Notes: a model not told the origin generated them from the sequence alone. DNA of 64,000 bases from JACMRP01 sp047302465 (GCF_047302465.1 NZ_CP178621.1:682001-746000); one strand, 5' to 3'. Positions 43,551 to 51,820 are shown, counted from the first letter of the stretch. Program-made: numbers and translations.

Positions 43551-44512
43551 AAGCCACCAAGGGTGTCTTGCTGATCAATATCGGTACTCCAAACTCTACC
43601 AGCAACGGCGACGTGGGTCGCTACCTGCGCGAGTTCCTGATGGATGAAGAGATTCTGCCAATTCCGGCGTTCTTTCGCTGGATTTTGGTGAACATCGGTA
43701 TCGTTCCACGCAGAGCTTCGGCCTCTGCCAAGAAATACAGAAGCATTTGGACCAGTGAAGGCTCACCTCTGATGGTCCACTCATTGGGTTTACAGAAGAA
43801 CCTTCAGCACGCTTTGGGCAGCGACGATTATCAAGTCGAAATCGGAATGCGCTATGGAGATCCCTCTATTGCGACAGCGCTGAATAAATTCAAATCTCAA
43901 GGTATTGAAGATCTGTATGTATTGCCTCTTTATCCGCAGTACTGCCGAGCGACGACAGAATCCAGCTTCAAAAAAGTGGACGAAATGATTGCGAAACATA
44001 ATCATTCTTTCCGCGTGAAAAAAGCTCCGGCGTTCTGGATGCAAAAAGAATTCAATCAAGCTGTGGCTGAAGAAACGAAAAAACATCTTCAGGGCAAAAA
44101 GATTGATTACTATCTGATGACCTATCATGGTTTGCCGCAAAGTCAGAACAACAAAATGGAAGCGGGCAATACCTACCAAGAGCAATGCTTTAAAAACTCT
44201 GAACTGATCGCCAAAGAATTGGGTTTATCCAAAGACCAATGGGGAGTCTCGTTCCAATCGCGCGTCGGTGTCGAGACCTGGATTAAGCCTTACACAGATG
44301 AAGAGCTCAAAGCTTTGCCAGGCAGAGGAGTTAAGGACCTGGCTGTCCTTTGCCCAAGCTTCGTGGCAGATTGTCTTGAGACCATCGAGGAAATCGGTAT
44401 GGAAGGCTCTGAAACCTTCAAACATGCAGGTGGCGAGAACTTCTACCTGGTCCCTTGTCTGAACGACCGAGTGGATTACTTATTACCTCAATTCAGCCCA
44501 GCCATAAAGTGA
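43547..44512 (+). CDS. hemH: Ferrochelatase (HemH)
   Basis: HemH inserts ferrous iron into protoporphyrin IX to finish protohaem. The 321 residues have GVLLINIGTPNS at the start, VGRYLREFLMD, GMRYGDPSIATAL, LPLYPQYCRATT, the catalytic His in MTYHGLPQSQ and a late CPSFVADCLETIEEIG, all typical. The ATG overlaps the hemY stop (ATGA). The 3' end overlaps the convergent prepilin-like gene by 30 bases, leaving no room for a normal terminator. Confidence 0.97.
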   Translation: MKATKGVLLINIGTPNSTSNGDVGRYLREFLMDEEILPIPAFFRWILVNIGIVPRRASASAKKYRSIWTSEGSPLMVHSLGLQKNLQHALGSDDYQVEIGMRYGDPSIATALNKFKSQGIEDLYVLPLYPQYCRATTESSFKKVDEMIAKHNHSFRVKKAPAFWMQKEFNQAVAEETKKHLQGKKIDYYLMTYHGLPQSQNNKMEAGNTYQEQCFKNSELIAKELGLSKDQWGVSFQSRVGVETWIKPYTDEELKALPGRGVKDLAVLCPSFVADCLETIEEIGMEGSETFKHAGGENFYLVPCLNDRVDYLLPQFSPAIK

Positions 44513-45331
44513 GCCGGCTCCACCAGAGCTGGCCCTATACGTTGACCCGACTGGCACTGTGGCGGTGGCATTGCACATAGCCGCACCAGCGCTGTCATTC
44601 ACAAAGTTATAATCTACAGAGACTCCGTCGACACGAATAGAAGCAGAACAACGTTGCCCAGATGCACCGCTATAGACTTGAACGCTGACCTGGATATCTT
44701 GTGCAGTATTGTTGATATAGTCGGTATTGAATGCACGTTGACCCAACATCGAGAGCCATTGACGGCCTGAAGCTCCGACCCCTTTACAGCCGACTATTTG
44801 CTTAGCCGAGTTCGGGCTTGCGGGATTGGTTTGCAATGTCGTTTTGACGGTGATTGCTTTTGGTGGGCGAATACTGGTGGATGCAAAATCCACTCGATAG
44901 TTCGCAGTAAAAAAATCATTAGATCCTTGGATGTTCTCAAGGACAATAGACTTCACTGTCATCTGTGGAGACAGAGCTGATACAGAACCGTCTTTTGCTA
45001 TCAAAACGGATGACCCCGCAACACCGCGAAGTAGAATTCTGTCGAGTTCAATTATTTCGGTCGCGATATTTTGAATATTAATTGTCTGAGCCGAGCGATG
45101 AGAAGCTTCAGAGGGATCTGTCAGCTGGAAGGTGCAAACGGAGCCATCTGCCAAAGTGGAGATCAATAGCTGCTGTAAATCTAGCGCACTCAGTTTATCG
45201 GCTAGAGCTCTAGATTCTTTCTGCTGTGAGACTATCAGAGATGTCAGCGCGAGAGCGATGAAGCCAATAATCGAAACGGCAACAAGAACTTCAATCAGGG
45301 ATGTTCCAGACTTGTTCTTAATTTGAAACAA
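44483..45331 (-). CDS. Prepilin-like protein with type IV N-methylation motif
   Basis: A TTG at 45331 follows AGGAGT, giving 282 residues. The N-terminus MFQIKNKSGTSLIEVLVAVS contains the prepilin peptidase site (cleavage after Gly9, then TSLIE with Glu at +5) and the hydrophobic alpha-1 helix of type IV pilins and pseudopilins. The rest is a large C-terminal globular domain with five Cys residues. Size suggests a minor pilin (PilV/PilW-like) or a type II pseudopilin rather than a major pilin. It should be assembled at the inner membrane into a pilus or pseudopilus tip. No other pilus gene is in the window. Confidence 0.85.
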   Translation of the reverse strand: MFQIKNKSGTSLIEVLVAVSIIGFIALALTSLIVSQQKESRALADKLSALDLQQLLISTLADGSVCTFQLTDPSEASHRSAQTINIQNIATEIIELDRILLRGVAGSSVLIAKDGSVSALSPQMTVKSIVLENIQGSNDFFTANYRVDFASTSIRPPKAITVKTTLQTNPASPNSAKQIVGCKGVGASGRQWLSMLGQRAFNTDYINNTAQDIQVSVQVYSGASGQRCSASIRVDGVSVDYNFVNDSAGAAMCNATATVPVGSTYRASSGGAGSLYGWAELR

Positions 45332-45646
45332 TTAATACTCCTAGCACTAGTCCTAGTATTAAAGATCGGCACTTTGGTACATTAGCTACAGGTTTTGAGC
45401 GGGAAGTTTTCGAATTCCCCAAAGGAATTTGGGGAATAGTGCGGGCATTAGAAACCTATCGCTTTTTCATCAACACAAAAAACATCATAAAGTTTAGAAT
45501 GCCATGAGTGACATCATAGGGCTTCCCTAGGCACGTTCGTGGAGCAGTGGCTATATGGAGGTATTAATTTAATCGATGGCATAATAAAATCTATTAATTT
45601 TACATATGCCTCTGCTGCGCTTACAAAGGACGCCGTGGAGGTATTT
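45332..45646. other. Intergenic region with two inverted repeats
   Basis: About 315 bases lie between the divergent prepilin-like gene and the 45647 gene. They hold TAATACT..AGTATTA (45333-45361) immediately before the prepilin start, overlapping its ribosome binding region, and the strong repeat at 45414-45437. An in-frame upstream extension of the 45647 gene to 45539 has no ribosome binding site. Nothing else is supported. Confidence 0.5.
45414..45437. promoter_or_regulatory. Perfect 10-bp inverted repeat, operator or stem-loop
   Basis: ATTCCCCAAA (45414-45423) and TTTGGGGAAT (45428-45437) are perfect arms around GGAA, in the shared upstream region of two divergent genes. No U-run follows, so a regulator site is more likely than a terminator. 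Confidence 0.55.
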
Positions 45647-46345
45647 ATGTTTAAATCACTAGTCGCATTCGTTTTAAGTTTAAGTAGTCAGTTTAGCTGT
45701 GCTCAGATGATGGATCACTCGTCCCATAGCAAGGATTCCCCTTCAGTTCATGGGATGGCCATGGTGGGAACTAAGAAGGTCTATCTTTCGCACTTGCCAA
45801 TGTTCCATTCGCCGCATGACTATCAGGCCTTGCTAGAGGTTTCTCTTAGTCAAGAGGGCTTGGATACGTATCTAGAAAGCAAATCAGGATCGACAGAGAC
45901 ACTTTATACTTTAGTGCCCGAGATTTTTGTTTTGCCAGATATGATTGGCCATCCAAAACCATTCAAAGCTAGCATTTATAAAGGGCACTTTGAAAGGGGC
46001 GGGCAAGAGATCGTTGCCAACGTCACAGTGACTATTTCCAAGGTTTTGTATTTTAAGAAGTTCAATCCTCAGGAAAAACAAGCGACGACTTCTCAGTACA
46101 TTCTTTTCGGTAATAGCAGCGAGCAGTTCGCAGCCCACTTAATCACGGCAAAACCTGATTTTGATCATCTTTTGAGTGTGACAGTACCACCGGCGCTCGC
46201 ACAGCAGATCGCACTAGAAAACCACGTCGTTGTTTCGGTCGAAGGCAAAAAAAATCAGGATCCTTGGCAAGCTCCTGAAGTTTTGAATGGTGAAATTGAA
46301 GTCAAAGAAAGTCTGTATCTAGAGCACGGGGATCTTTCGCACTAG
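45647..46345 (+). CDS. Secreted protein of unknown function with His-rich N-terminus
   Basis: The ATG at 45647 follows TGGAGG and starts a signal peptide (MFKSLVAFVLSLSSQFSCAQ), giving 232 residues; the frame is open further upstream but without a ribosome binding site. The mature N-terminus MMDHSSHSKDSPSVHG is rich in His and Met, reminiscent of metal-binding tails. The body contains HLPMFHSPHDYQALLEVSL, a FVLPDMIGHPKPFKASIYKGHFERGG segment and several beta strands. I do not recognise the family; a periplasmic metal-linked role is only a guess. It is convergent with the 46342 gene, with overlapping stop codons. Confidence 0.78.
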   Translation: MFKSLVAFVLSLSSQFSCAQMMDHSSHSKDSPSVHGMAMVGTKKVYLSHLPMFHSPHDYQALLEVSLSQEGLDTYLESKSGSTETLYTLVPEIFVLPDMIGHPKPFKASIYKGHFERGGQEIVANVTVTISKVLYFKKFNPQEKQATTSQYILFGNSSEQFAAHLITAKPDFDHLLSVTVPPALAQQIALENHVVVSVEGKKNQDPWQAPEVLNGEIEVKESLYLEHGDLSH

Positions 46346-47028
46346 AAAGACATGCCCAGGTGGAATCTCATGAGTTGGCCGCCATAGCCTCGAGCGAGAT
46401 TTTTCCACTCCTTCTCGATAGACGTTTTCTCGGTGAGGTTGGTATTAGTGCTGCGAAAGTTAGTTTCCATTGTATTGATAACAGGATTAATACCAATCCA
46501 ATCGACGCCCATGGCGAAGTTTTCCCACTGCCATTGATTGCCGATGGCCAAGGTGCCGGTAACACTTCTCGAAGAACCTGTGGTGACTCCGTTATTATCG
46601 AAGTCATTATATGTCCCTTTTAGTTTCATAGAGCGAATGTCGACACCGGTCTTTGTATAAAAAGAATTTCCGAAGAAATGTTTTAGATTCATACCCAAGG
46701 TATCAACGTGCATATCATAACGTGGTCCAATGATGTCTGAGCCTACAGAAGCGTTTCCGGACGATATTTCAAATTGCAGAATATTATTGCGGTCCTGATA
46801 ACTGCCGATTGTGATCCCCACGCCCATAGCAGGAGCTGATGCAGCACCAAAGATTTGCGCCATAACTATATGTTCTTTATCAATACGGTGGTGCTCGCTG
46901 GAGTCTTCAAGAATACCTTTAGGCTTTGGAATGATAACGATCTGCTCTTCTTGATAAGGAGCGGAAAAAGCAGGCAGAGCCACTAGCATAGATAGTGTTA
47001 CGTATACAAAAAAACTTTTCGATGTCAT
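46342..47028 (-). CDS. Outer-membrane protein, paralogue A of a tandem pair
   Basis: The ATG at 47028 follows GGGGGGATT; the longer frame to 47040 starts inside that ribosome binding site. The 228-residue product has a signal peptide (MTSKSFFVYVTLSMLVALPA, cleavage after FSA). The segments EEQIVIIPKPKGILEDSSEHHRID, YQDRNNILQFEISSG, HFFGNSFYTKTGVDIRSMKL and NQWQWENFAMGVDWIGINP recur with small changes in the next gene. The C-terminal residue is Phe, and the strand pattern fits a barrel. Family unknown. Confidence 0.8.
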   Translation of the reverse strand: MTSKSFFVYVTLSMLVALPAFSAPYQEEQIVIIPKPKGILEDSSEHHRIDKEHIVMAQIFGAASAPAMGVGITIGSYQDRNNILQFEISSGNASVGSDIIGPRYDMHVDTLGMNLKHFFGNSFYTKTGVDIRSMKLKGTYNDFDNNGVTTGSSRSVTGTLAIGNQWQWENFAMGVDWIGINPVINTMETNFRSTNTNLTEKTSIEKEWKNLARGYGGQLMRFHLGMSF

Positions 47029-47067
47029 AAATCCCCCCAAACAATATTAGTATTCAGCGCGTGACTT

Positions 47068-47736
47068 TTAGAACGAAGCTCCCAAATAGAATCTCATAAA
47101 TTGATAGCTATTCGTTTTTGCAACGGATTTCCATTCGCGATTAAGATCTCGGGCTTCATCAGGGTCCATATTCGTCGTTCTGTATTTGGATTCCAAAGTA
47201 AGAACTGAAGGATTGAAGCCAATCCAATCACATCCCATAGTAAAAGAGTCCCATTGCCATTGGTTGCCGATAGCGATATTGCCCGTCAAAGCATTCGCAG
47301 TTCCAACAACAGTCGAGTTGGTAAATTGGCCGTTCTCGTAATCAAGATTTTCAACAGTGATCGAGCGGTGGTCTACGCCGAGTTTTGTGTAGAAAGAGTT
47401 GCCGTAAAAATGCTTCCAGTTCACGCCAACCACACTGGCTCTGACGTTCGCGATAATCAAAGGAAGCACCCCAGAGGCCATTTCGAGTTGAAGAATGTCA
47501 TTGCGATCCAAGTACATCCCTAGGTTTAAACCCAAGCCAAAGAATGGAGCCACCGCAAAGCCCAAGAGCTGCGTTGTAACCATGTAATCCTGATTGATGC
47601 GTTTATGCTCGCTAGAACCCTCGATAACGCTATGAGTGCGTGGAACGACAGTCACCATCTCTTTTTGCGCTCCAAAAGCGGGTAAAGCCATTAATAGCGA
47701 AAGGCTGGCGTTCATGGCGAGGTACTTGAAATTCAT
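47068..47736 (-). CDS. Outer-membrane protein, paralogue B of a tandem pair
   Basis: The 222-residue product has a signal peptide (MNFKYLAMNASLSLLMALPA, cleavage after FGA). It matches its neighbour along the length: VTVVPRTHSVIEGSSEHKRIN, YLDRNDILQLEMASG, HFYGNSFYTKLGVDHRSI and NQWQWDSFTMGCDWIGFNP. It ends in a terminal Phe (FYLGASF). TAGGAGC precedes the start. The two genes are 39 nt apart on the same strand and are probably an old duplication expressed together, with this gene first. Function unknown. Confidence 0.8.
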   Translation of the reverse strand: MNFKYLAMNASLSLLMALPAFGAQKEMVTVVPRTHSVIEGSSEHKRINQDYMVTTQLLGFAVAPFFGLGLNLGMYLDRNDILQLEMASGVLPLIIANVRASVVGVNWKHFYGNSFYTKLGVDHRSITVENLDYENGQFTNSTVVGTANALTGNIAIGNQWQWDSFTMGCDWIGFNPSVLTLESKYRTTNMDPDEARDLNREWKSVAKTNSYQFMRFYLGASF

Positions 47737-47959
47737 GGATTAGCTCCTATAGATAGTTATTTAGTACGATTCCTTCAAGACTATTGCAAGCACGAAGCCA
47801 GAGGGGCCGAGCCGTCATCTGGTATCTGAGGTCCACAATAGGGGAAAACGATGTCTCGAAATGAGACTCTAGATATTTGGAGCACGTGGAACTCCGAGCG
47901 CCTGTCTAACAAATTTCGGCGCCTTTTTCAGAGGGGAACTTTACTTTGTAAAGCCGGGG

Positions 47960-47992
47960 AAGTCGTAAGAGCCCCGAGGACCCTTACGACTT
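47960..47992. terminator. Hairpin downstream of the MerR-family gene
   Basis: AAGTCGTAAG (47960-47969) and CTTACGACTT (47983-47992) form a perfect 10-bp stem with a 13-base loop, just after the stop of the minus-strand gene at 48000. The minus strand has no U-run after the stem; the plus strand has a short one. It may act as a weak terminator or protect the 3' end. The rest of 47737-47999 shows nothing else. Confidence 0.5.
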
Positions 47993-47999
47993 TTGAGAG

Positions 48000-48992
48000 T
48001 TAACCGACGACTAAAGGGAACTTTTCCATCGGCAAGCCAATTTCCATGACGGCGGCAAGCGAGGAGAGCAATACAATCTCTTCATCAAGACTCAAAGTCT
48101 TATCCAATTTCATTTGTGAGCGACGGTAGCGGTTGAAGCCATAAATCGTGATGTCTTCGCCATCACTAACCACGCCGCCGATATAGCGGATTTGTTTTTC
48201 AAGATTGGTGTTCTTAGAGAAATAGTAAATGCGGCCTTTTTTCACAAGAGTCTCGCCAGCGAGCTTTACCGAAGACTCATCATCCGCATTAATGATGGTT
48301 GTCGTGTGTGCACCGACGAAAGAAAAAAGGTTCAGATAGTTTTGAATAAGGGACTCGGTCGATGAAGTTATTTTCTGAACGACGATAACTTCAGGATTCA
48401 AATTTTTTACTTCGGGAGCCATCAGATGTTTTTCAGGAACGACCAAGATATGGGGTTTTTCCTGAGGCAGTGGTGTTTTGCCATCCCAAAGAGTTACGGG
48501 GGCCCGTAAGCCGCCTTTTGCGAGATGCTCTTGAATTTTCTGTGCTGTTTGTTCAAGTCCCTCGATGCCGGTGATGACGATCGAGACTTTTTCAACCATT
48601 GTCATAATGTACTTCCTCTCTGAAGCCGTAAGTGGCTCGTTTTTCTGTTTCAGAGAGGTCAGAATGCGTTCTAGCTGATTTTTCTTTTTAAGCAGGGCTT
48701 TCTCTTCATCGAGCACGACAGCCAAGCGTTGGCTCAGAGCTTTATCGAGCTTTTTGAAATCCAAAGCGCTATCAGCGGCCAAAAGGCCTCGGATCTCGTT
48801 CAGAGTAAATCCCAGCTCATTAAAGTCACGGAGTCGGTAAGCAAGTTCCAGTTGTGATTTCTTGTAATAGCGATAGCCATTGTCGCCACGAGTATGGGAA
48901 TTCAGAAGCCCCATCTTCTCATAGATGCGAAGGGCTTTTGCAGAAACCCCGACGCGCTTAGAAAATTGTCCTATTGTCAGCCAATCCTTCAT
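48000..48992 (-). CDS. MerR-family regulator fused to a degenerate MurD-like domain
   Basis: This 330-residue protein opens with a MerR DNA-binding domain: LTIGQFSKRVGVSAKALRIYE (5-25), the wing GDNGYRYY (36-43) and ELGFTLNEIRGLL (59-71). A coiled-coil dimerisation helix (about 75-125) follows. The rest is not a usual MerR sensor. Residues 136-160 (SIVITGIEGLEQTAQKI) mimic the Mur-ligase P-loop strand but lack the GTNGKTT lysine. Residues 230-275 (TTIINADDESS, GRIYYFSKNTN, IGGVV) match MurD 219-264 of this genome at about half of positions by eye. The ligase's metal-site His and the KHN motif are absent, so catalysis is unlikely. It may bind a Mur precursor or nucleotide as signal. TGAGG precedes the ATG. 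Confidence 0.88.
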   Translation of the reverse strand: MKDWLTIGQFSKRVGVSAKALRIYEKMGLLNSHTRGDNGYRYYKKSQLELAYRLRDFNELGFTLNEIRGLLAADSALDFKKLDKALSQRLAVVLDEEKALLKKKNQLERILTSLKQKNEPLTASERKYIMTMVEKVSIVITGIEGLEQTAQKIQEHLAKGGLRAPVTLWDGKTPLPQEKPHILVVPEKHLMAPEVKNLNPEVIVVQKITSSTESLIQNYLNLFSFVGAHTTTIINADDESSVKLAGETLVKKGRIYYFSKNTNLEKQIRYIGGVVSDGEDITIYGFNRYRRSQMKLDKTLSLDEEIVLLSSLAAVMEIGLPMEKFPLVVG

Positions 48993-49007
48993 TCGAACCT
49001 CATCCTT

Positions 49008-49038
49008 ACCCTCAGGCTTGCCCCTAGGGCAAGGTCAA
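49008..49038 (-). promoter_or_regulatory. Candidate MerR-type autoregulated promoter/operator
   Basis: On the minus strand, TTGACC (49033-49038) is followed by the dyad CTTGCCCCTAGGGCAAG (49017-49033, 7-bp arms, 3-base centre). A weak -10, GAGGGT (49008-49013), lies 19 bp after the -35. A dyad in an overlong 19-bp spacer after TTGACC is the hallmark of MerR-family target promoters. The predicted start would lie only about 9 bases before the regulator's ATG, which is very short, so the dyad is firmer than the exact start point. Confidence 0.6.
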
Positions 49039-49228
49039 AGGGAAAATTTAGGGAGAAATACGGAAAGGCTAGAAATCAACTAGCCTCGTTACGTGGGAGT
49101 TCTCTGATAATTCTAGAGAGTTTGCTTAAGATCAAAAGGGTGTTACGACCGGTCTACTTGGAAGTGGCATTTTACAGACGGATCAGTTCAAGCTATGCCA
49201 AAACCGGCGAGTTGGATAGTCTCGAGGC

Positions 49229-50356
49229 ATGAAGATTTGGATTTGGTTAATCCTTCTTCTTGCGGTCTATGCACAACCTGAAAAGAAGCCTGTGGCTGAA
49301 ACATTGACCATGGATGTTTGGGAGCCCTACGCACCCGATTGGGCTGTTCAGGAATTCAAAAACATTATCAAGAAGAAGTATAAGAAAAATATCGAGGTGG
49401 TGGTTAAGTACGTTTACTCACCCAACGAGTTTTACGATCGGGTTCGCGCCGACGAGACCGACATTATTTCTCCATCTCATAATCTTATTCGGGATGATCG
49501 TTTTAACTTTATCGGCAAGCAGTTGGTTATTCCTATCGACAAAAAGATCGTACGAAATATTAGAGGAGTCGAACCTCGATTTCTAAAAAACGAGGCTGTC
49601 TTGGAAAAGAAAGTTCTGATGGGAGTACCCTTTGCAACGGGTTCCTATAGTCTGCTTTATAAGAAAGCACATTTTAAGCATCCGCCAGATAGTTGGAAAG
49701 TGCTTTGGGACCCGCGCTATCGCGGGCGTTACGCTATCTCGAAAGACTTTTACGAGAGCAATATTTATATCACAGCACTTGCAATGGGCCTTCCAAAGAA
49801 GACCATTGCAGATATTGACAAACTTAATACTGAAGTTTTTAAACATCAGTTAATGACACTGTTACGACATGCAAATTATTGGCAAGGGGTTCCGCATGAT
49901 AAAGACGTCACTCGCAGTATCTTGACGACGGCGTGGGGATTGTCCCACTCGGTTCACGATGACAAAAACAAAGAGTGGGCCTTTGCATATCCCAAAGAGG
50001 GTATAACTCTTTGGACGGATTACTTGTTAGTGACGAAGGCGGTAAAACGTTCCGCGTTTGCAGAAACTCTGGCGATGGAATGGATTAACTATTCGCTGTC
50101 GCCAAGTTTTCAGAGACGTTTAACGGTTGATCAATTGAAGTGCTACTCGGCGGTCCCCGAAGCATACGTGGAGGGGCGTCGTCTTGATCCCAAAGAGAAA
50201 GAATTTCTATTTCAGAACGCCGTGTATTGGCCGGTGCTCTCGGAACGCAATCGTAATGGTCTAAAGTTTATGTATGAGCAAGCTGAAGAGAGAGTCACTT
50301 CGATGGACAAAAAAGCAGAAGCGTCTCCGGATGTGAAAGAACTAGAACAAAAATAA
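49229..50356 (+). CDS. Periplasmic solute-binding protein, polyamine (PotD)-like
   Basis: The 375-residue product has a signal peptide (MKIWIWLILLLAVYAQ) and the layout of bacterial extracellular solute-binding proteins of the spermidine/putrescine class. It has LTMDVWEPYAPDWAVQEF at the first strand, DIISPSHNLIRDDRF, WKVLWDPRYRGRYAISKD, a central ALAMGLP, and AYPKEGITLWTDYLLVTKAVKR with AMEWINYSLSP near the end. The usual permease and ATPase genes are not adjacent, so it may be an orphan binding protein or a sensor partner. A small inverted repeat (AGGCTAG/CTAGCCT, 49066-49086) lies upstream. It is divergent from the MerR-family gene, which might regulate it. Confidence 0.85.
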   Translation: MKIWIWLILLLAVYAQPEKKPVAETLTMDVWEPYAPDWAVQEFKNIIKKKYKKNIEVVVKYVYSPNEFYDRVRADETDIISPSHNLIRDDRFNFIGKQLVIPIDKKIVRNIRGVEPRFLKNEAVLEKKVLMGVPFATGSYSLLYKKAHFKHPPDSWKVLWDPRYRGRYAISKDFYESNIYITALAMGLPKKTIADIDKLNTEVFKHQLMTLLRHANYWQGVPHDKDVTRSILTTAWGLSHSVHDDKNKEWAFAYPKEGITLWTDYLLVTKAVKRSAFAETLAMEWINYSLSPSFQRRLTVDQLKCYSAVPEAYVEGRRLDPKEKEFLFQNAVYWPVLSERNRNGLKFMYEQAEERVTSMDKKAEASPDVKELEQK

Positions 50357-50360
50357 AAAC

Positions 50361-51176
50361 CTAGTCCGGCATGACTGGGAGCTGAATTGCTCGCATATAA
50401 GGAACTGGATTCAGGATCTTTTCCTTAGAGCCATCCCAGTGTTCCTTCTGCTGAACCGCAACGGCTTCACTGTTGAAGTCTAAGAAGAACCATGCAATCA
50501 AACGATTCGGCTCATCTGTGTTGAAGGTGCGATTGTCTGCATAACTTCCAAGCCACGTTTTGCCGATAAAGACCGGACCATATCTACCAGGGACAGCCAC
50601 CATCACGTCATAGACTTGGATTTGGGTCAGAGCCCACTCTTGCCAATAGCCTTTGGTGTTTGGCTTTGCATAATTCAAAATAACTACATTCGATTTTGCT
50701 TTAGGGACTAATGGATGTTTATCCAAAAGCTGAGTTACAAAGCTTGCCATCGGAGTCACGGAAGTTTTTAACAGCAGTGTGTGACGAATACGATTCAGCC
50801 CCATACTCTTGCGTGGATTTTCAGATGGAAAGAAAATCTTTCCGCGCCAATTTGCGCCAGTTAGACTATCAAGAGCTTTCGCAAATAAAGGAGTGCCTAA
50901 GTCAAATACGCGGGCGCCAGCACCGGCAGCATAACCTTCAGGAACTTTTTCAAGATTGATTCCGTGGTTGTTAAAAAGATCTTCGAGAATATCAAGACGA
51001 CCTTTTTGTGCGAGTTCTTGCAAAGTCCAAATCGTCGTTTCATCTGCGCGCAAAGGAGGAGTTTTTACAGTTTCCTGAACTGTTCCGTCCTGAGCCGGAT
51101 TTCGTTCCGATGACGAGGTGTGGGCACATGAAATCGTAAATATCAAAACGCTTGCGAGGCATAAGATGGACTTCAA
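50361..51176 (-). CDS. Lipoprotein of unknown function
   Basis: A TTG at 51176 after GGGAG gives 271 residues. The signal (M)KSILCLASVLIFTISC has lipobox TISC. A helical segment TIWTLQELAQKGRLDILEDLFNN is followed by a long mixed domain (KIFFPSENPRKSMGLNRIRH, NVVILNYAKPNTKGYWQEW, YDVMVAVPGRYGPVFIGKTW, NRLIAWFFLDFNSE). I do not recognise the family. The gene is convergent with the binding-protein gene, with only four bases between the two stop codons. Confidence 0.78.
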   Translation of the reverse strand: MKSILCLASVLIFTISCAHTSSSERNPAQDGTVQETVKTPPLRADETTIWTLQELAQKGRLDILEDLFNNHGINLEKVPEGYAAGAGARVFDLGTPLFAKALDSLTGANWRGKIFFPSENPRKSMGLNRIRHTLLLKTSVTPMASFVTQLLDKHPLVPKAKSNVVILNYAKPNTKGYWQEWALTQIQVYDVMVAVPGRYGPVFIGKTWLGSYADNRTFNTDEPNRLIAWFFLDFNSEAVAVQQKEHWDGSKEKILNPVPYMRAIQLPVMPD

Positions 51177-51247
51177 GCAAAACTCCCTTTGAAGGTCTAT
51201 AGTTTTAGCTTAAACCAGCCTCGCAAAAGTTGAAACTCGGTAGAGGT

Positions 51248-51820
51248 CTAGGAATGTGCCTGAACCTGCTTGCGGAAGTAACGAACAAGGCCGAAATAAG
51301 TCGGTATAAAAGCGACACCAAGACCTAAAAGCGTATAAAAAATGGGAGCTGAGAAGAACGCACTAATCGGGTACTCCACACCTTGATGCCACTCAGGACC
51401 TGTGCCCGCATAGAAGAAGCGTTTATAGCCTGTTCCGTCCCAGCCAACGACCAGAACAAAGAGCATCGCAAAGTGACTCCATATAGTTTGAAATACCGCG
51501 GCCTTTTGCTGGCCTTTTCGTAGGAAGTACCAAGTGACAAAAAATCCTAAAATACCTTGAGTGACATTGGTGACGCCAAACAGGCAGACCAGCCAGGCGG
51601 GGATGGAACTGTGAGTTTCTGCCACAAACATAGTTTCCCACCCGGGGAAGGCCCACAATAGGTACAAGCCAGACGGAGCGAAAACGATCGCAGTCCATAG
51701 AAGACTCAAATTAAAAAACTTGTTGTTCCAAAACGAGCTTTCCTTTTTTAGAGCCGGGCCTGCTGCCAACGCCAACCCCGCGCTTAATCCATAGGACCAG
51801 AAGACATCTACTTGTACCAT
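51248..51820 (-). CDS. Integral membrane protein of unknown function
   Basis: The ATG at 51820 follows GGAGATTAGGA and gives 190 residues; the frame is open to 51862 but without such a site. About five membrane helices are visible (VFWSYGLSAGLALAAGP; LSLLWTAIVFAPSGLYLLWAF; PAWLVCLFGVTNVTQGILGFF; TIWSHFAMLFVLVVGWDG; IFYTLLGLGVAFIPTYFGLVR). Polar residues within helices (N, Q, H) hint at cofactor or substrate contact. I do not recognise the family. It lies upstream of the 50361 lipoprotein on the same strand, 71 nt away. Confidence 0.75.
   Translation of the reverse strand: MVQVDVFWSYGLSAGLALAAGPALKKESSFWNNKFFNLSLLWTAIVFAPSGLYLLWAFPGWETMFVAETHSSIPAWLVCLFGVTNVTQGILGFFVTWYFLRKGQQKAAVFQTIWSHFAMLFVLVVGWDGTGYKRFFYAGTGPEWHQGVEYPISAFFSAPIFYTLLGLGVAFIPTYFGLVRYFRKQVQAHS

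Noticed and set aside
48000..48992. MerR-family gene as a simple metal-responsive regulator
   Set aside because: The C-terminal part is far too long and has no Cys/His metal loop; it follows the MurD central domain instead.
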